From the NCBI RefSeq assembly GCF_018919485.1, contig NZ_JAHLMU010000001.1, forward strand, positions 1 to 38,554: a DNA stretch of 38,554 bases. The letters run 5' to 3'. This stretch comes from Psychrobacter sp. TAE2020. Lineage in GTDB: Bacteria; Pseudomonadota; Gammaproteobacteria; Pseudomonadales; Moraxellaceae. The translations under genes and the position numbers were made by a program. Positions 1-8,275 of the stretch are shown piece by piece (position 1 is the first letter of the stretch; every line of letters starts with the position of its first letter). A model generated the notes under the pieces. That model did not search any database. It was given only the letters and a program-made list of their open reading frames with translations, and was not told the DNA's origin.

Positions 1-13
1 AATTGTAAGTATG

Positions 14-43
14 TTGTTTTTTCTATTGAGTTTCTTATATAAA
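14..43 (+). promoter_or_regulatory. Possible promoter of the fimbrial operon
   Basis: TTGTTT at 14-19 and TATAAA at 38-43 are separated by 18 bases, a plausible sigma-70 pair. It would leave a leader of about 95 bases before the pilin gene. The region is AT-rich, so chance matches are likely. The true promoter could also lie upstream of the window. Confidence 0.3.
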
Positions 44-145
44 AAGAGCTAGTATTATCTAACTCATAAGTTATTAATCTTCTTGAGAGTTAATGTCATT
101 CAATGAAAAAAGATTAACAACGGTAATAATCTACGGAGATTAATC

Positions 146-673
146 ATGAAGAAAATAACTTTAGCGGCTTCTGTAATAGCTCTTGGTATGTCTAGTGCTT
201 TTGCTGCTGACGGGCTAATTACTATCAACGGTATGGTTAGTGCCAAAACTTGTGACATTGAGGCAGGAAGTAAAAACATTACTGTAACGCTTCCTACTGT
301 TTCTAAACAAAGTCTCGCAGCAGTGGGTCAGGTTGCTGGCCGTACACCTTTTACTATCAAGTTATCCAACTGCTCTGCAGGAAAAGTAGCTACTTACTTT
401 GAGCCTGGCTCATCAGTTGACTTTAACTCGGGTCGTTTAAAGAACGTCACTGGTAGCGCCACTAACGTTCAAGTTCAACTATTAGGAGATAATAACTTAT
501 TTATTCCTGTTCTAGCCGCAGGCTCTAACGGGGTGCAGAGCAACTCGCAGTTAGTAGATGTTTTGGCTCTCGGCAGCGCTAATCTTAATTACTACGCTGA
601 GTACTACGCTACTGGTGCATCAACGGTAGGAACTGTAGGGACTTCAGTGCAATACACTCTTGTTTATCAGTAA
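146..673 (+). CDS. Major fimbrial subunit (type 1 pilin family)
   Basis: Encodes a 175-residue FimA-type pilin that would polymerise into the fimbrial rod by donor-strand exchange. A classic signal peptide spans residues 1-21, with cleavage after SSAFA. The mature part has the pilin pattern: a first Cys in AKTCDIE, a second Cys in LSNCSAG (disulfide), and an alternating hydrophobic C-terminal strand ending VQYTLVYQ with the penultimate Tyr typical of pilins. Length fits the family. The start is supported by a GGAG ribosome site a few bases upstream. It is the first gene of the operon and is followed by a stem-loop that may keep its transcript in excess over the assembly genes. The receptor and exact fimbrial type cannot be read from the sequence. 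Confidence 0.9.
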   Translation: MKKITLAASVIALGMSSAFAADGLITINGMVSAKTCDIEAGSKNITVTLPTVSKQSLAAVGQVAGRTPFTIKLSNCSAGKVATYFEPGSSVDFNSGRLKNVTGSATNVQVQLLGDNNLFIPVLAAGSNGVQSNSQLVDVLALGSANLNYYAEYYATGASTVGTVGTSVQYTLVYQ

Positions 674-697
674 CTAAAAAACTTAGTAGATTGGAGG

Positions 698-726
698 AGA
701 CAAGAGGGGCATTTAACTTGTCTTTT
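698..726 (+). terminator. Intercistronic stem-loop (attenuator-like) after the pilin gene
   Basis: AGACAAG (698-704) pairs with CTTGTCT (717-723) around a 12-base loop, and four Ts follow. It lies between the major pilin and the chaperone gene. A weak terminator here would give partial read-through and more pilin than chaperone or usher, an arrangement known in other fimbrial operons. Its activity here is inferred. Confidence 0.5.
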
Positions 727-755
727 CCAGTTTATATTTATATAGGAGTAAGTAT

Positions 756-1481
756 ATGTTCTCAAATCATTGGTTTTATAAGATATGCTTATTCATATTT
801 TTGATTTTCTCTGGTGTAGCAAACGCTGAAATAATTATTCATGGTACTCGTGTCGTCTATCCATCTGATGCGCGTGAAATTACTTTAGAGGTAACTAATG
901 AAGGAGAAAATCCAGCTCTAGTACAAGTTTGGATTGATGAAGGTGACGCCGACTCAACCCCAGATCAATCAAAAGCCCCCTTTGTGATTACCCCTCCTAT
1001 CGCGCGTGTAGAAGCACAAAAAGGACAATTCTTACGTATAAGCAGTTTGCCGACAGCCAACGCCCTTAGTAAAGATCAAGAAACATTGTTTTGGTTGAAT
1101 ATTTTGGATATCCCCCCTAAGCCAAACTCAAAAAATATGAGTGCAGCGCCAGATAGTTTTTTGCAACTCGCCATTCGCTCGCGAATCAAACTTTTCTATC
1201 GACCTAGTAGTATTAAAGAAGATGCCAATTTAGCACCTGGAAAAATTCAATGGACTAATAACGGCAAGGTTTTAGTAATTAAAAACCCAACGCCGTTTTA
1301 TATAACTATGAGCGCTATAGCTCAGCAGAATCTGGGTGAAAAGGTTGATATTCTACGAGAGGGTTTAATGTTGTCGCCATTTTCTGAGAAGTCAGTGACT
1401 CTACTGAATTCAAATGTACAAGGTATGACTTTTACTACGATTAATGATTATGGTGGTAGTGTTACGAACGACATCAAGTAA
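756..1481 (+). CDS. fimC: Periplasmic fimbrial chaperone (PapD/FimC family)
   Basis: A 241-residue PapD-like chaperone that would bind pilin subunits after Sec export, complete their fold with its G1 strand and deliver them to the usher. A signal peptide spans about residues 1-24 (cleavage after GVANA). The conserved anchoring Arg is in HGTRVVYP near the mature N-terminus, and the conserved Lys is in the IKLFYRP strand, as expected for subunit C-terminus binding. The N-terminal immunoglobulin-like domain (about 25-145) and the C-terminal domain (about 150-241) are both present. The ATG is preceded by a good AGGAG site. It sits 82 bases after the pilin gene and 66 bases before the usher, same strand, so one operon is expected. 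Confidence 0.93.
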   Translation: MFSNHWFYKICLFIFLIFSGVANAEIIIHGTRVVYPSDAREITLEVTNEGENPALVQVWIDEGDADSTPDQSKAPFVITPPIARVEAQKGQFLRISSLPTANALSKDQETLFWLNILDIPPKPNSKNMSAAPDSFLQLAIRSRIKLFYRPSSIKEDANLAPGKIQWTNNGKVLVIKNPTPFYITMSAIAQQNLGEKVDILREGLMLSPFSEKSVTLLNSNVQGMTFTTINDYGGSVTNDIK

Positions 1482-1547
1482 TTATGGTTTTTCAATCAAT
1501 TAAAAACAGTAACTATGTTTCTTTAATTTTTAAGGGATGATCGGATC

Positions 1548-4109
1548 ATGAAAAATAAAACGAAATCTCGTAAGTACATTAAGAGGAACATAAGCTACTA
1601 CCTAACTTGTAGTGTCATTAGCTTTAGTATGCCAACCCTAGCGAATGCTAATGAGGGTGATGAAAAACCTTCTTCACCAATCAGCACAGAAGCTGAATTT
1701 AGCGCTGATTTTTTGATAGGAGATGCTAAAAAAATTGATATGAATAGATTTACTTATGGCAATCCAGTTTTACCTGGTGAGTATAATTTAGATGTTTATA
1801 TCAATGGCAGCTGGTTTGGTAAGCACCGTATGTTATTTAAAGCTACTACGGATAACAAGAATTCATATACTTGCTTTACTGACAAGCAGTTACTTGAATA
1901 CGGTGTAAAAGCGGAAGTTATCCAACAAAAGGCAGAATATGACAGTGGAAGCTGTCAGAAACTTGATGAATGGATTGAGTCATCATTTTATGAGTTTGAT
2001 AGCTCAAAACTAAGGTTTGATATCTCTATTCCACAAATTGCCATGCAAAAAAACGCCCAAGGTTATGTCGATCCCAGCGTTTGGGACCGTGGTATCAATG
2101 CGGCATTCGTCTCTTATAGTGCCAGTGCCTATAAGACTTTCAATGCATCAGAAAACAACAATGACAACACCAATGCGTTTTTATCTTTAAACACAGGGGC
2201 GAACGTTGCAGGTTGGCAGTTTCGTCATAATGGACAATGGGTATGGAATGAGTCTGAGAATAGTGACAATAAGTCAAAGTACGAGTCAGTTAGCACCTAC
2301 GCACAACGCGCCTATCCTGAATACCGCAGTGTACTAACACTCGGCGACAGTTTTACTAATGGTGAAATATTTGATTCGTTTGGTTACCGCGGGGCAGATT
2401 TTTCTAGTGATGATCGTATGCTGCCTAATAGCATGGTGGGCTATGCGCCGCGTATCCGTGGCAATGCTAGGACCAATGCTAAGGTTGAAGTGCGTCAACA
2501 AGGCCAATTGATTTATCAAACTACGGTTGCTCCTGGCAGCTTTGAGATTAACGATCTATACCCAACAGGATTTGGCGGTGAGCTTGAAGTTTCCATCTTT
2601 GAGGCCAGTGGTGAGATTCAAAGGTACGCAATCGCTTATGCCTCAGTAGCTCAAATGCTTCGCCCAGGGATGAGTCGCTATTCAGTGACGGCTGGTCAGT
2701 TTCGCGATCGTGATATTGAGCTTGATCCCTTTATTTTTCAGGGTAAGTACCAGCGTGGCATTAATAACTCTGTGACAGCGTATGGCGGCCTACAAGGGTC
2801 AGATAATTATGCAGCTCTTACTTTAGGCGGCGCATTTGCAACACCGATTGGTGCTATTGCATTAGATGTGACCCACTCGCAGACTGATTTTGATCAGCGT
2901 GATGAAGAGAAAGGACAAAGCTTTCGACTTAGTTATAGTAAGCTAATTACCCCGACAAACACTAATTTAACTTTAGCAGCCTACCGTTATTCTACTGAAG
3001 GTTTTTATAAGTTACGTGACGCCTTAATGACACAAGATATTGAGAATAAAGGCGGTGGTAGCTCCTATCTTGGTAAACAGCGTAGTGAATTTCAAATAAC
3101 TCTAAATCAAGAGCTGCCTAATAATTGGGGTAATATATATGCTACGGGTTCGTGGTCCGATTATTGGAATTTAGATCAAGTAACTAAGCAGTACCAAGTT
3201 GGTTATAGTAACAACTATCGTAACGTAAATTACGGACTGTCCGCCATTAATCGTGTTCTTGAAAACCAAATCACTAATCGAAGTGAGAACGATACTGAAT
3301 ATATGCTGAGTTTATCACTGCCGCTCTCTTATAAGGGTAACTCTGCAAACTTCAACTCAATCAGTACTCAGGATAATACGACTATTGGAGTGAGCGGTAT
3401 GGTAGGAGATCGTTTCAATTATGGAACTTCAATAACCACCGCCTATGGAGAAAACCCCAATGCAAGCATCAACGCTCAGTATCGGACTAACGTTGCTACT
3501 GTAGGTGGCTCTTACAGTATCTCAGATCAGTACCAGCAGGCCATGATTTCTGCACGAGGCAATATAGTCGCTCATTCTGAAGGGGTTCTATTTGGTCCAG
3601 ATCAGGGGCAAACGATGGTATTGGTTTATGCGCCTGAAGCGGCAGGGGCCAAAGTAAATAACACTACAGGATTGACTATAAATAAAGCAGGCTATGCAGT
3701 CATTCCTTACGTAACTCCTTATCGCTTGAACGATATTACTTTAGATCCGCAAGGTATGTCGCTTGATGTTGAGTTAGAGGGAACTAGCCAGCGTATTGCC
3801 CCTTATGCCGGATCGATTTCAAAAGTTAACTTTGTGACTAAATTAGGTAAGGCCATCTATATTCGTAGCTTAAAGCCAACCGGTGAAACACTGCCTTTTG
3901 CCGCTGAAGTACTTAATTCTAAGGGAGAGTATGTCGGTATCGTAGCTCAAGGCAGTTTAGTGTACTTACGTAGTGATACTTTAGCAGACACGGTAACTGT
4001 AAAATGGGGTGATAATCAGGACGAGCAATGCAGTATTCAATACGATATAGCCAATCAAGTAGCCGATAGTCAAAAAAACCTAATTATGCTAGAAGGGGTA
4101 TGTAAATGA
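1548..4109 (+). CDS. fimD: Outer-membrane fimbrial usher (FimD/PapC family)
   Basis: An 853-residue usher that would form the outer-membrane channel through which subunits are assembled. After a long signal sequence (about 1-35) comes the N-terminal chaperone-binding domain (AEFSADFLIG onward, about 48-190). The beta-barrel with plug domain follows (about 200-650, including SYSAS, GDSFT and YAPRIRG stretches usual in the family). The C-terminal domains (about 680-853) carry the paired Cys residues in EQCSIQY and EGVCK. Length matches typical ushers. An AAGGGA site lies about 10 bases before the start. Its stop overlaps the start of the next gene by four bases (ATGA), which implies translational coupling with the tip subunit. 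Confidence 0.95.
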   Translation: MKNKTKSRKYIKRNISYYLTCSVISFSMPTLANANEGDEKPSSPISTEAEFSADFLIGDAKKIDMNRFTYGNPVLPGEYNLDVYINGSWFGKHRMLFKATTDNKNSYTCFTDKQLLEYGVKAEVIQQKAEYDSGSCQKLDEWIESSFYEFDSSKLRFDISIPQIAMQKNAQGYVDPSVWDRGINAAFVSYSASAYKTFNASENNNDNTNAFLSLNTGANVAGWQFRHNGQWVWNESENSDNKSKYESVSTYAQRAYPEYRSVLTLGDSFTNGEIFDSFGYRGADFSSDDRMLPNSMVGYAPRIRGNARTNAKVEVRQQGQLIYQTTVAPGSFEINDLYPTGFGGELEVSIFEASGEIQRYAIAYASVAQMLRPGMSRYSVTAGQFRDRDIELDPFIFQGKYQRGINNSVTAYGGLQGSDNYAALTLGGAFATPIGAIALDVTHSQTDFDQRDEEKGQSFRLSYSKLITPTNTNLTLAAYRYSTEGFYKLRDALMTQDIENKGGGSSYLGKQRSEFQITLNQELPNNWGNIYATGSWSDYWNLDQVTKQYQVGYSNNYRNVNYGLSAINRVLENQITNRSENDTEYMLSLSLPLSYKGNSANFNSISTQDNTTIGVSGMVGDRFNYGTSITTAYGENPNASINAQYRTNVATVGGSYSISDQYQQAMISARGNIVAHSEGVLFGPDQGQTMVLVYAPEAAGAKVNNTTGLTINKAGYAVIPYVTPYRLNDITLDPQGMSLDVELEGTSQRIAPYAGSISKVNFVTKLGKAIYIRSLKPTGETLPFAAEVLNSKGEYVGIVAQGSLVYLRSDTLADTVTVKWGDNQDEQCSIQYDIANQVADSQKNLIMLEGVCK

Positions 4110-5137
4110 GATATAAAAATCTAAACACTCATTTGTTACTGATGGGGTTGCTCGCAGGGTATGCTTTTAGTTCAGAGGCATATGCAGCGTGTACTGCTAG
4201 CCAAGGTTTTATGACTCAAGATGTAAGTATGGCGGTTGGCAGAGTGGTGGTTAAGCCAAGTGATCCTGTAGGAAAAATACTGCGTAAGTCCACTTTCTCG
4301 ATAGCCTCTAATGGCTCAAGCATTACGTGTGATGGTACTGGTTCAGCAACGATTGAAGCCATACTTTTACAGAACTTTCAGTTAAGCCCTTTAGGCAACT
4401 CAATATATAATACGAATATTGAAGGGATTGGAATCCGCCTTTATAGAGAAGCTGTAGACGCAACCAATTTTTCGGGGTTTTATCCTTATACTAGGACAGT
4501 AGCTGGCAGTACAACCTATACTTTATCACCAGGATTTTTCGTTGTTGAAATTATAAAAACAGCCCCCTCTACCGGTTCTGGAGCGTTGGCTCCAGGAGCC
4601 TATAGTAGTTATCGTTTTACTAACAATCGTACTCGTCCGTGGCTAACTAGTGCTGTGTATGGGGACACTATTACCATTGCCTCTTCATCTTGTGAGATAC
4701 AAGGCAATATAAACAAGATCGTCCAGTTGCCTACTGTCAATAAAACTAACTTTCAAGGAGTAGGATCAACCATAGGAGAACAAGCTTTTGACTTAAATAT
4801 TCTATGCAACGGTGGCACAAGCCCTGCAGGATTTGAAGAAACCAGTAACATAAGCTTAAACTTCGACTATACCGCTGCCGCTAACACTGTTAATGTTATA
4901 GAAAACTCTGCTCCTGCAGCAGAGCGTGCGACAGGTGTAGCGGTTCAATTAGTATCCAATTATAATAATGTTAATAAAGTAATCGCTAAAAATGAAAAAA
5001 TTGCTTTAGGGTCTTTAACTTCGAACCAGAACATTCAACATAATATTCCGTTGGCTGCTCGCTATTATCAAACCGGTCCTGTTGTCACTCCAGGGAGTGT
5101 TAGGTCGGTAGCAACAGTTACCATCCAATATCAATAA
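4106..5137 (+). CDS. Fimbrial tip subunit / adhesin (two-domain pilin)
   Basis: A 343-residue exported protein (signal peptide about 1-27, cleavage after AYA). About 150 residues of a distinct N-terminal domain begin ACTASQG and include VVVKPSDPVGKIL. A pilin domain starts near residue 195 (SSCEIQGN, second Cys in ILCNGG) and ends in the beta-strand ATVTIQYQ. This two-domain plan is that of FimH-like tip adhesins: the N-terminal domain binds a receptor and the C-terminal domain plugs into the fimbria. The N-terminal domain does not let me name a ligand. The gene overlaps the usher by four bases. The pilin C-terminus is intact, so the gene that follows did not arise by insertion into this one. 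Confidence 0.85.
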   Translation: MRYKNLNTHLLLMGLLAGYAFSSEAYAACTASQGFMTQDVSMAVGRVVVKPSDPVGKILRKSTFSIASNGSSITCDGTGSATIEAILLQNFQLSPLGNSIYNTNIEGIGIRLYREAVDATNFSGFYPYTRTVAGSTTYTLSPGFFVVEIIKTAPSTGSGALAPGAYSSYRFTNNRTRPWLTSAVYGDTITIASSSCEIQGNINKIVQLPTVNKTNFQGVGSTIGEQAFDLNILCNGGTSPAGFEETSNISLNFDYTAAANTVNVIENSAPAAERATGVAVQLVSNYNNVNKVIAKNEKIALGSLTSNQNIQHNIPLAARYYQTGPVVTPGSVRSVATVTIQYQ

Positions 5138-5148
5138 GGGAGGTAGCA

Positions 5149-5526
5149 ATGACTTATTCGCTGGATTTCCGTAAACAAGTGTTGCGTAGTATCAGTGAAG
5201 GTATGAGCGTTAAACAAGCCGCTGCTTTTTATCAGATAAGTACCAGCACCATACACAGCTGGACAAAAGCACTAGAGTCAAAAAACCGTAGAAATAAACC
5301 ACCAACCAAAATACTAGATATGATATTACTCAATGATATTGCAGCGTTTCCTAATGACTTTCAGTATCAAAGGGCACAGCGACTAAGCTGTAGTAACTCA
5401 GGAGTTTACTACGCTTTAAGAAGGCTAGACATCCAACAAAAAAAGGTAAAAAAAGACCAAAATGGATTAGAAATATTAATAGTTGAACACCATGATCAAC
5501 CTAAGGAGTACAACAGCAGTAAGTAA
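5149..5526 (+). CDS. Stand-alone IS630-type helix-turn-helix protein, last gene of the fimbrial operon
   Basis: A 125-residue protein. Residues 1-45 (MTYSLDFRKQVL, then VKQAAAFYQISTSTIHSWTK) match the first helix-turn-helix of IS630-family transposases. Residues 55-95 (FQYQRAQRL, SGVYYALRRL) match the second. The DDE catalytic half is absent, and the downstream 390 bases contain no frame that could supply it. No terminal inverted repeats were seen around the gene. It starts 11 bases after the adhesin stop with a very strong GGGAGG ribosome site, and a terminator follows about 90 bases later, so it appears to be a real operon member. Inference: a domesticated DNA-binding protein that could regulate the fimbrial operon. 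The alternative is an insertion-sequence remnant. Confidence 0.75.
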   Translation: MTYSLDFRKQVLRSISEGMSVKQAAAFYQISTSTIHSWTKALESKNRRNKPPTKILDMILLNDIAAFPNDFQYQRAQRLSCSNSGVYYALRRLDIQQKKVKKDQNGLEILIVEHHDQPKEYNSSK

Positions 5527-5916
5527 TAACGGCCAATATTTACTTTGATTTATATCACTTCTTTATAATTTATCAAGCATTTAGTAAAGTCTTAATTATA
5601 CTTAGACAATAAAAAGACCTCAAGTAACTAATGTTATTGAGGTTTTTTTGTTGTCTAAAGGCTTATAAATAAAGAGATGAGGGTAAGCTAGTTATTTTAA
5701 AAAATTTCTGCTAGCTATTTGCTATATATTACTTATCATTGTTCACTTACTCTCCTGCTATTGTCACTTACTGCCCGTTAACTAAGCCGCTATCTACATG
5801 GCTTATCCTGTAAACAACGCCAGTTAGTATCTAAGGTTAGTCTATTATTAGCTCCAAAGCACTGCAGCGCTACCATACCGCCTCACCATTTATTTTAATA
5901 AAAAAAGGAACATCTC
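5527..5916. other. Intergenic region after the fimbrial operon
   Basis: AT-rich, with no convincing reading frame. It holds the operon terminator (5611-5649). At about 5740-5780 there are two near-repeats of TTGT(T)CACTTACT. An AAAAAAAGGAA ribosome site at its end serves the next gene. No trace of an IS630 DDE domain or terminal inverted repeat was found in any frame. Confidence 0.6.
5611..5649 (+). terminator. Rho-independent terminator of the fimbrial operon
   Basis: ACCTCAA (5617-5623) plus TAAC (5625-5628) pair with GTTA plus TTGAGGT (5633-5643), with a single bulged G and a TAAT loop, followed by seven Ts. An A-run precedes the stem and outer TTAGACAA/TTGTCTAA arms extend it, so it could also act on the other strand. 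Confidence 0.85.
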
Positions 5917-6339
5917 ATGATTAACACTAAAATATACAAAGCTGTTTACAAGCTAGCCGAAGAGCTGTTAGAAGCGGACCGAATAGGCGATCAGCCTGCT
6001 TTTGATAAGTTTTATGCCGAGCTGCAGGCGTTATGTATCGATAATGAAAATACCGACAAAGATCACCCAGAGCAGTGGGAGACGCTTGCTGACTTCACTG
6101 GAGAGTTGGATGAGGCGTTAGTCAAATATCAAAAGGCTTTAGATAAGGCGACGGCGATTAATTCTAAAGATCATATGTCATCGATTGCTTTTTCTATGGC
6201 GGTACTACAGATCGAGATGGGTCAAAAAGAAGCCGCTATTAGTAGTTTACAAAATGCCAAAATCAGCGCTAATAAAATCGAAGACCGAGAGTTCAAGGTT
6301 GAGATAGATGAGTTACTCAGCAGTTTAGTGGCCGAGTAG
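5917..6339 (+). CDS. Small TPR-like helical protein
   Basis: A 140-residue soluble protein without signal peptide or membrane segment. Residues about 55-135 resemble two to three tetratricopeptide-like helical hairpins (WETLADFTGELDEALVKYQKAL, then HMSSIAFSMAVLQIEMGQKEAAISSL), with the small and aromatic positions of TPR units. Such repeats usually mediate protein binding. No enzyme motif is present and the partner is unknown. The start has an AAGGAA site eight bases upstream. It is flanked by the fimbrial terminator and by the promoter of the CoA-transferase gene, so it is probably a single-gene unit. Confidence 0.7.
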   Translation: MINTKIYKAVYKLAEELLEADRIGDQPAFDKFYAELQALCIDNENTDKDHPEQWETLADFTGELDEALVKYQKALDKATAINSKDHMSSIAFSMAVLQIEMGQKEAAISSLQNAKISANKIEDREFKVEIDELLSSLVAE

Positions 6340-6356
6340 CTATAGACTGTGGCTAA

Positions 6357-6385
6357 TTAAGAGCAAATTGAGTCATTGCTATAAT
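6357..6385 (+). promoter_or_regulatory. Promoter of the CoA-transferase gene
   Basis: TTAAGA at 6357-6362 and TATAAT at 6380-6385 are 17 bases apart. The -10 box is extended by TGC (TGCTATAAT), which makes it the best sigma-70 match seen in the window. It would leave a 5' leader of about 130 bases before the start at 6522. Confidence 0.65.
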
Positions 6386-6414
6386 ACTTGATCTAAGCTC
6401 CTCGCATTTTGCAG

Positions 6415-6500
6415 CGAAGTTGTTTAAGATACGGCTACGAGATCGTGTCAACGGCTTCGTCCAGAATGCTCCTCACTCTAATGAGGATCTCTATCAACAT
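6415..6500 (+). promoter_or_regulatory. Possibly structured 5' leader of the CoA-transferase gene
   Basis: CGAAG-TTG (from about 6415) can pair with CAA-CGG-CTTCG (about 6459-6469) with a three-base bulge. Further on, CCTCA and TGAGG form a second small hairpin (about 6472-6487). No known riboswitch was recognised. It may be a regulatory leader or chance pairing. Confidence 0.3.
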
Positions 6501-6521
6501 GGAAGTCATTAGGAAAACAAT

Positions 6522-8048
6522 ATGAGTTCAATTAATCATGAAGGTCGTGTACTACACGAAGGTTTGAGTAAAAAAATAATGTCTGCTGAGCAAGCAGCGG
6601 CTTTTATAAAAAACGATATGAATGTAGGAATGAGTGGCTTCACTGGCGCCGGTTATCCTAAAGCCATACCAGCAGCCTTAGCCAAACATATGGAAGCGGC
6701 CCACGCGCGTGGCGAAGATTTCCAAATTGGCCTATTAACTGGGGCTTCTACCGCCACTGAGTGTGATGGCGTATTGGCTGATGCTAAAGGTATCAAATGG
6801 CGTACTCCTTATCAATCAGAGCCTGCACTACGTAAACAAATCAATGCAGGTGAAGCCTTATACTTCGATATGCATTTATCCCATGTAGCTCAGCAAAGTA
6901 CTATTGGATTTTATGGCGATATGCATGTAGCTGTAGTGGAAGTAGCAGGTATCTTGCCTGATGGTCGCCTGATTCCATCAACTTCTATTGGTACGAGCAA
7001 TGCATGGTTGAATAATGCGGCCAAGATCATTTTAGAAGTCAATGCTCAGCAAAGCTTAATGTTAGAAGGTATGCATGATGTTTATAATGACATTGGTATG
7101 CCGCCTAATCGCAAACCCATTCCCCTAGTGACTCCAGGTGGGCGCATCGGCGACCCTTACTTATCTTGTGATTTAGATAAAGTCGTGGCTGTAGTGTTAA
7201 CCAACTCGCCAGATCGCAATAGCAAGTTTGCTGATCCTGATGAGTGTTCCAATCAAATAGCTAGCCATATCATTGACTTTTTCCATGATGAAGTCAAAAA
7301 AGGCCGTCTGCCAGCTAACCTATTGCCTATACAATCTGGGGTAGGTAACGTAGCTAATGCGGTATTGGCTGGATTACAAAATAGCCCGTTTGAGCAGTTA
7401 ACTGGCTACACTGAAGTTCTGCAAGACGGTATGCTTGATCTAATCATGTCTGGCAAGATGACTATGGCCTCCGCTACTGCATTGTCATTAAGCCCGGATG
7501 CACTAAAGACTTTTAATGCCAATATTGCTGACCTACGTGCGCGCATTGTTTTGCGTCCACAAGAGATTACCAACCATCCTGAAGTTGCGCGTCGCTTAGG
7601 CGTTCTAGCTATTAATGCGATGATTGAGTGTGACCTCTATGGTAACGTCAACTCCACTCACGTTATGGGCACCAATATGATGAACGGCCTTGGCGGTTCA
7701 GGCGACTTTGCCCGTAATGCCTACACTTCATTCTTTGTGTCGCCATCAGTAGCCAAAGATGGTGCTATCTCCTGTATCACCCCGATGGTATCGCATCATG
7801 ACCATACTGAGCATGATGTTATGGTGATCGTGACTGAGCAAGGGTTAGCCGATTTACGTGGGCTGGCGCCTCGTCAACGTGCGCAAGCAATTATTGATAA
7901 CTGTGCGCATCCAGATTACCGTCCTATGCTACAAGATTACTTCGATCGTGCCTCTAGCACGGCGGGCATGCAAACGCCGCATATCCTTAATGAGTCATTA
8001 TCTTGGCATCAACGTTATGTCGAAACTGGCGATATGCGTATCAAATAA
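6522..8048 (+). CDS. Acetyl-CoA hydrolase/transferase family protein (probably succinyl-CoA:acetate or propionate CoA-transferase)
   Basis: A 508-residue class I CoA-transferase of the Cat1/AarC/ScpC group, which swaps CoA between succinyl-CoA and acetate or a related short acid. The N-terminal domain begins with the family stretch NVGMSGFTGAGYPKAIP (about 35-51). The C-terminal domain has SGVGNVANAVLAGL (about 272-285), the catalytic Glu at residue 298 in GYTEVLQDG, and the late GGSGDFARNAY stretch (about 391-401). Length is typical (about 500). Family knowledge assigns the covalent glutamyl-CoA intermediate to that Glu. Substrate choice cannot be read from sequence. It is monocistronic, between its own promoter and a strong terminator. 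It would help manage acetate, propionate and CoA alongside the fatty-acid genes further on. Confidence 0.9.
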   Translation: MSSINHEGRVLHEGLSKKIMSAEQAAAFIKNDMNVGMSGFTGAGYPKAIPAALAKHMEAAHARGEDFQIGLLTGASTATECDGVLADAKGIKWRTPYQSEPALRKQINAGEALYFDMHLSHVAQQSTIGFYGDMHVAVVEVAGILPDGRLIPSTSIGTSNAWLNNAAKIILEVNAQQSLMLEGMHDVYNDIGMPPNRKPIPLVTPGGRIGDPYLSCDLDKVVAVVLTNSPDRNSKFADPDECSNQIASHIIDFFHDEVKKGRLPANLLPIQSGVGNVANAVLAGLQNSPFEQLTGYTEVLQDGMLDLIMSGKMTMASATALSLSPDALKTFNANIADLRARIVLRPQEITNHPEVARRLGVLAINAMIECDLYGNVNSTHVMGTNMMNGLGGSGDFARNAYTSFFVSPSVAKDGAISCITPMVSHHDHTEHDVMVIVTEQGLADLRGLAPRQRAQAIIDNCAHPDYRPMLQDYFDRASSTAGMQTPHILNESLSWHQRYVETGDMRIK

Positions 8049-8081
8049 GCCTAGCGCTTTTGCTTTTTAAGCCTAGCTAAT

Positions 8082-8125
8082 AAAAAAACGCCTCTTAGCA
8101 GATTTTGGCTAAGGGGCGTTTTTTT
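8082..8125 (+). terminator. Rho-independent terminator
   Basis: CGCCTCTTAGC (8089-8099) pairs with GCTAAGGGGCG (8108-8118), with one wobble or mismatch. It is preceded by seven As and followed by seven Ts. It ends the CoA-transferase transcript and, because of the A-run, may also serve the converging acyltransferase gene. Confidence 0.9.
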
Positions 8126-8275
8126 GTCTTTATCACTAACTATTAAAAAAGCGATGTATAGTGCTAGGCTAAAAGCGTAAGCCTACTATTATCTTGCTAT
8201 TATTGACTGAGAAGTGACTGATGACTTACTGAGCAGCGCTTGGTTTTAACTACTTTGTGCAGCGGAGGGTAGGCT

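Noticed and set aside
5527..5916. Remaining DDE half or inverted repeats of an IS630 element after the helix-turn-helix gene
   Set aside because: All frames are closed by frequent stops, no DDE-like sequence was seen, and no matching terminal repeats flank the gene.
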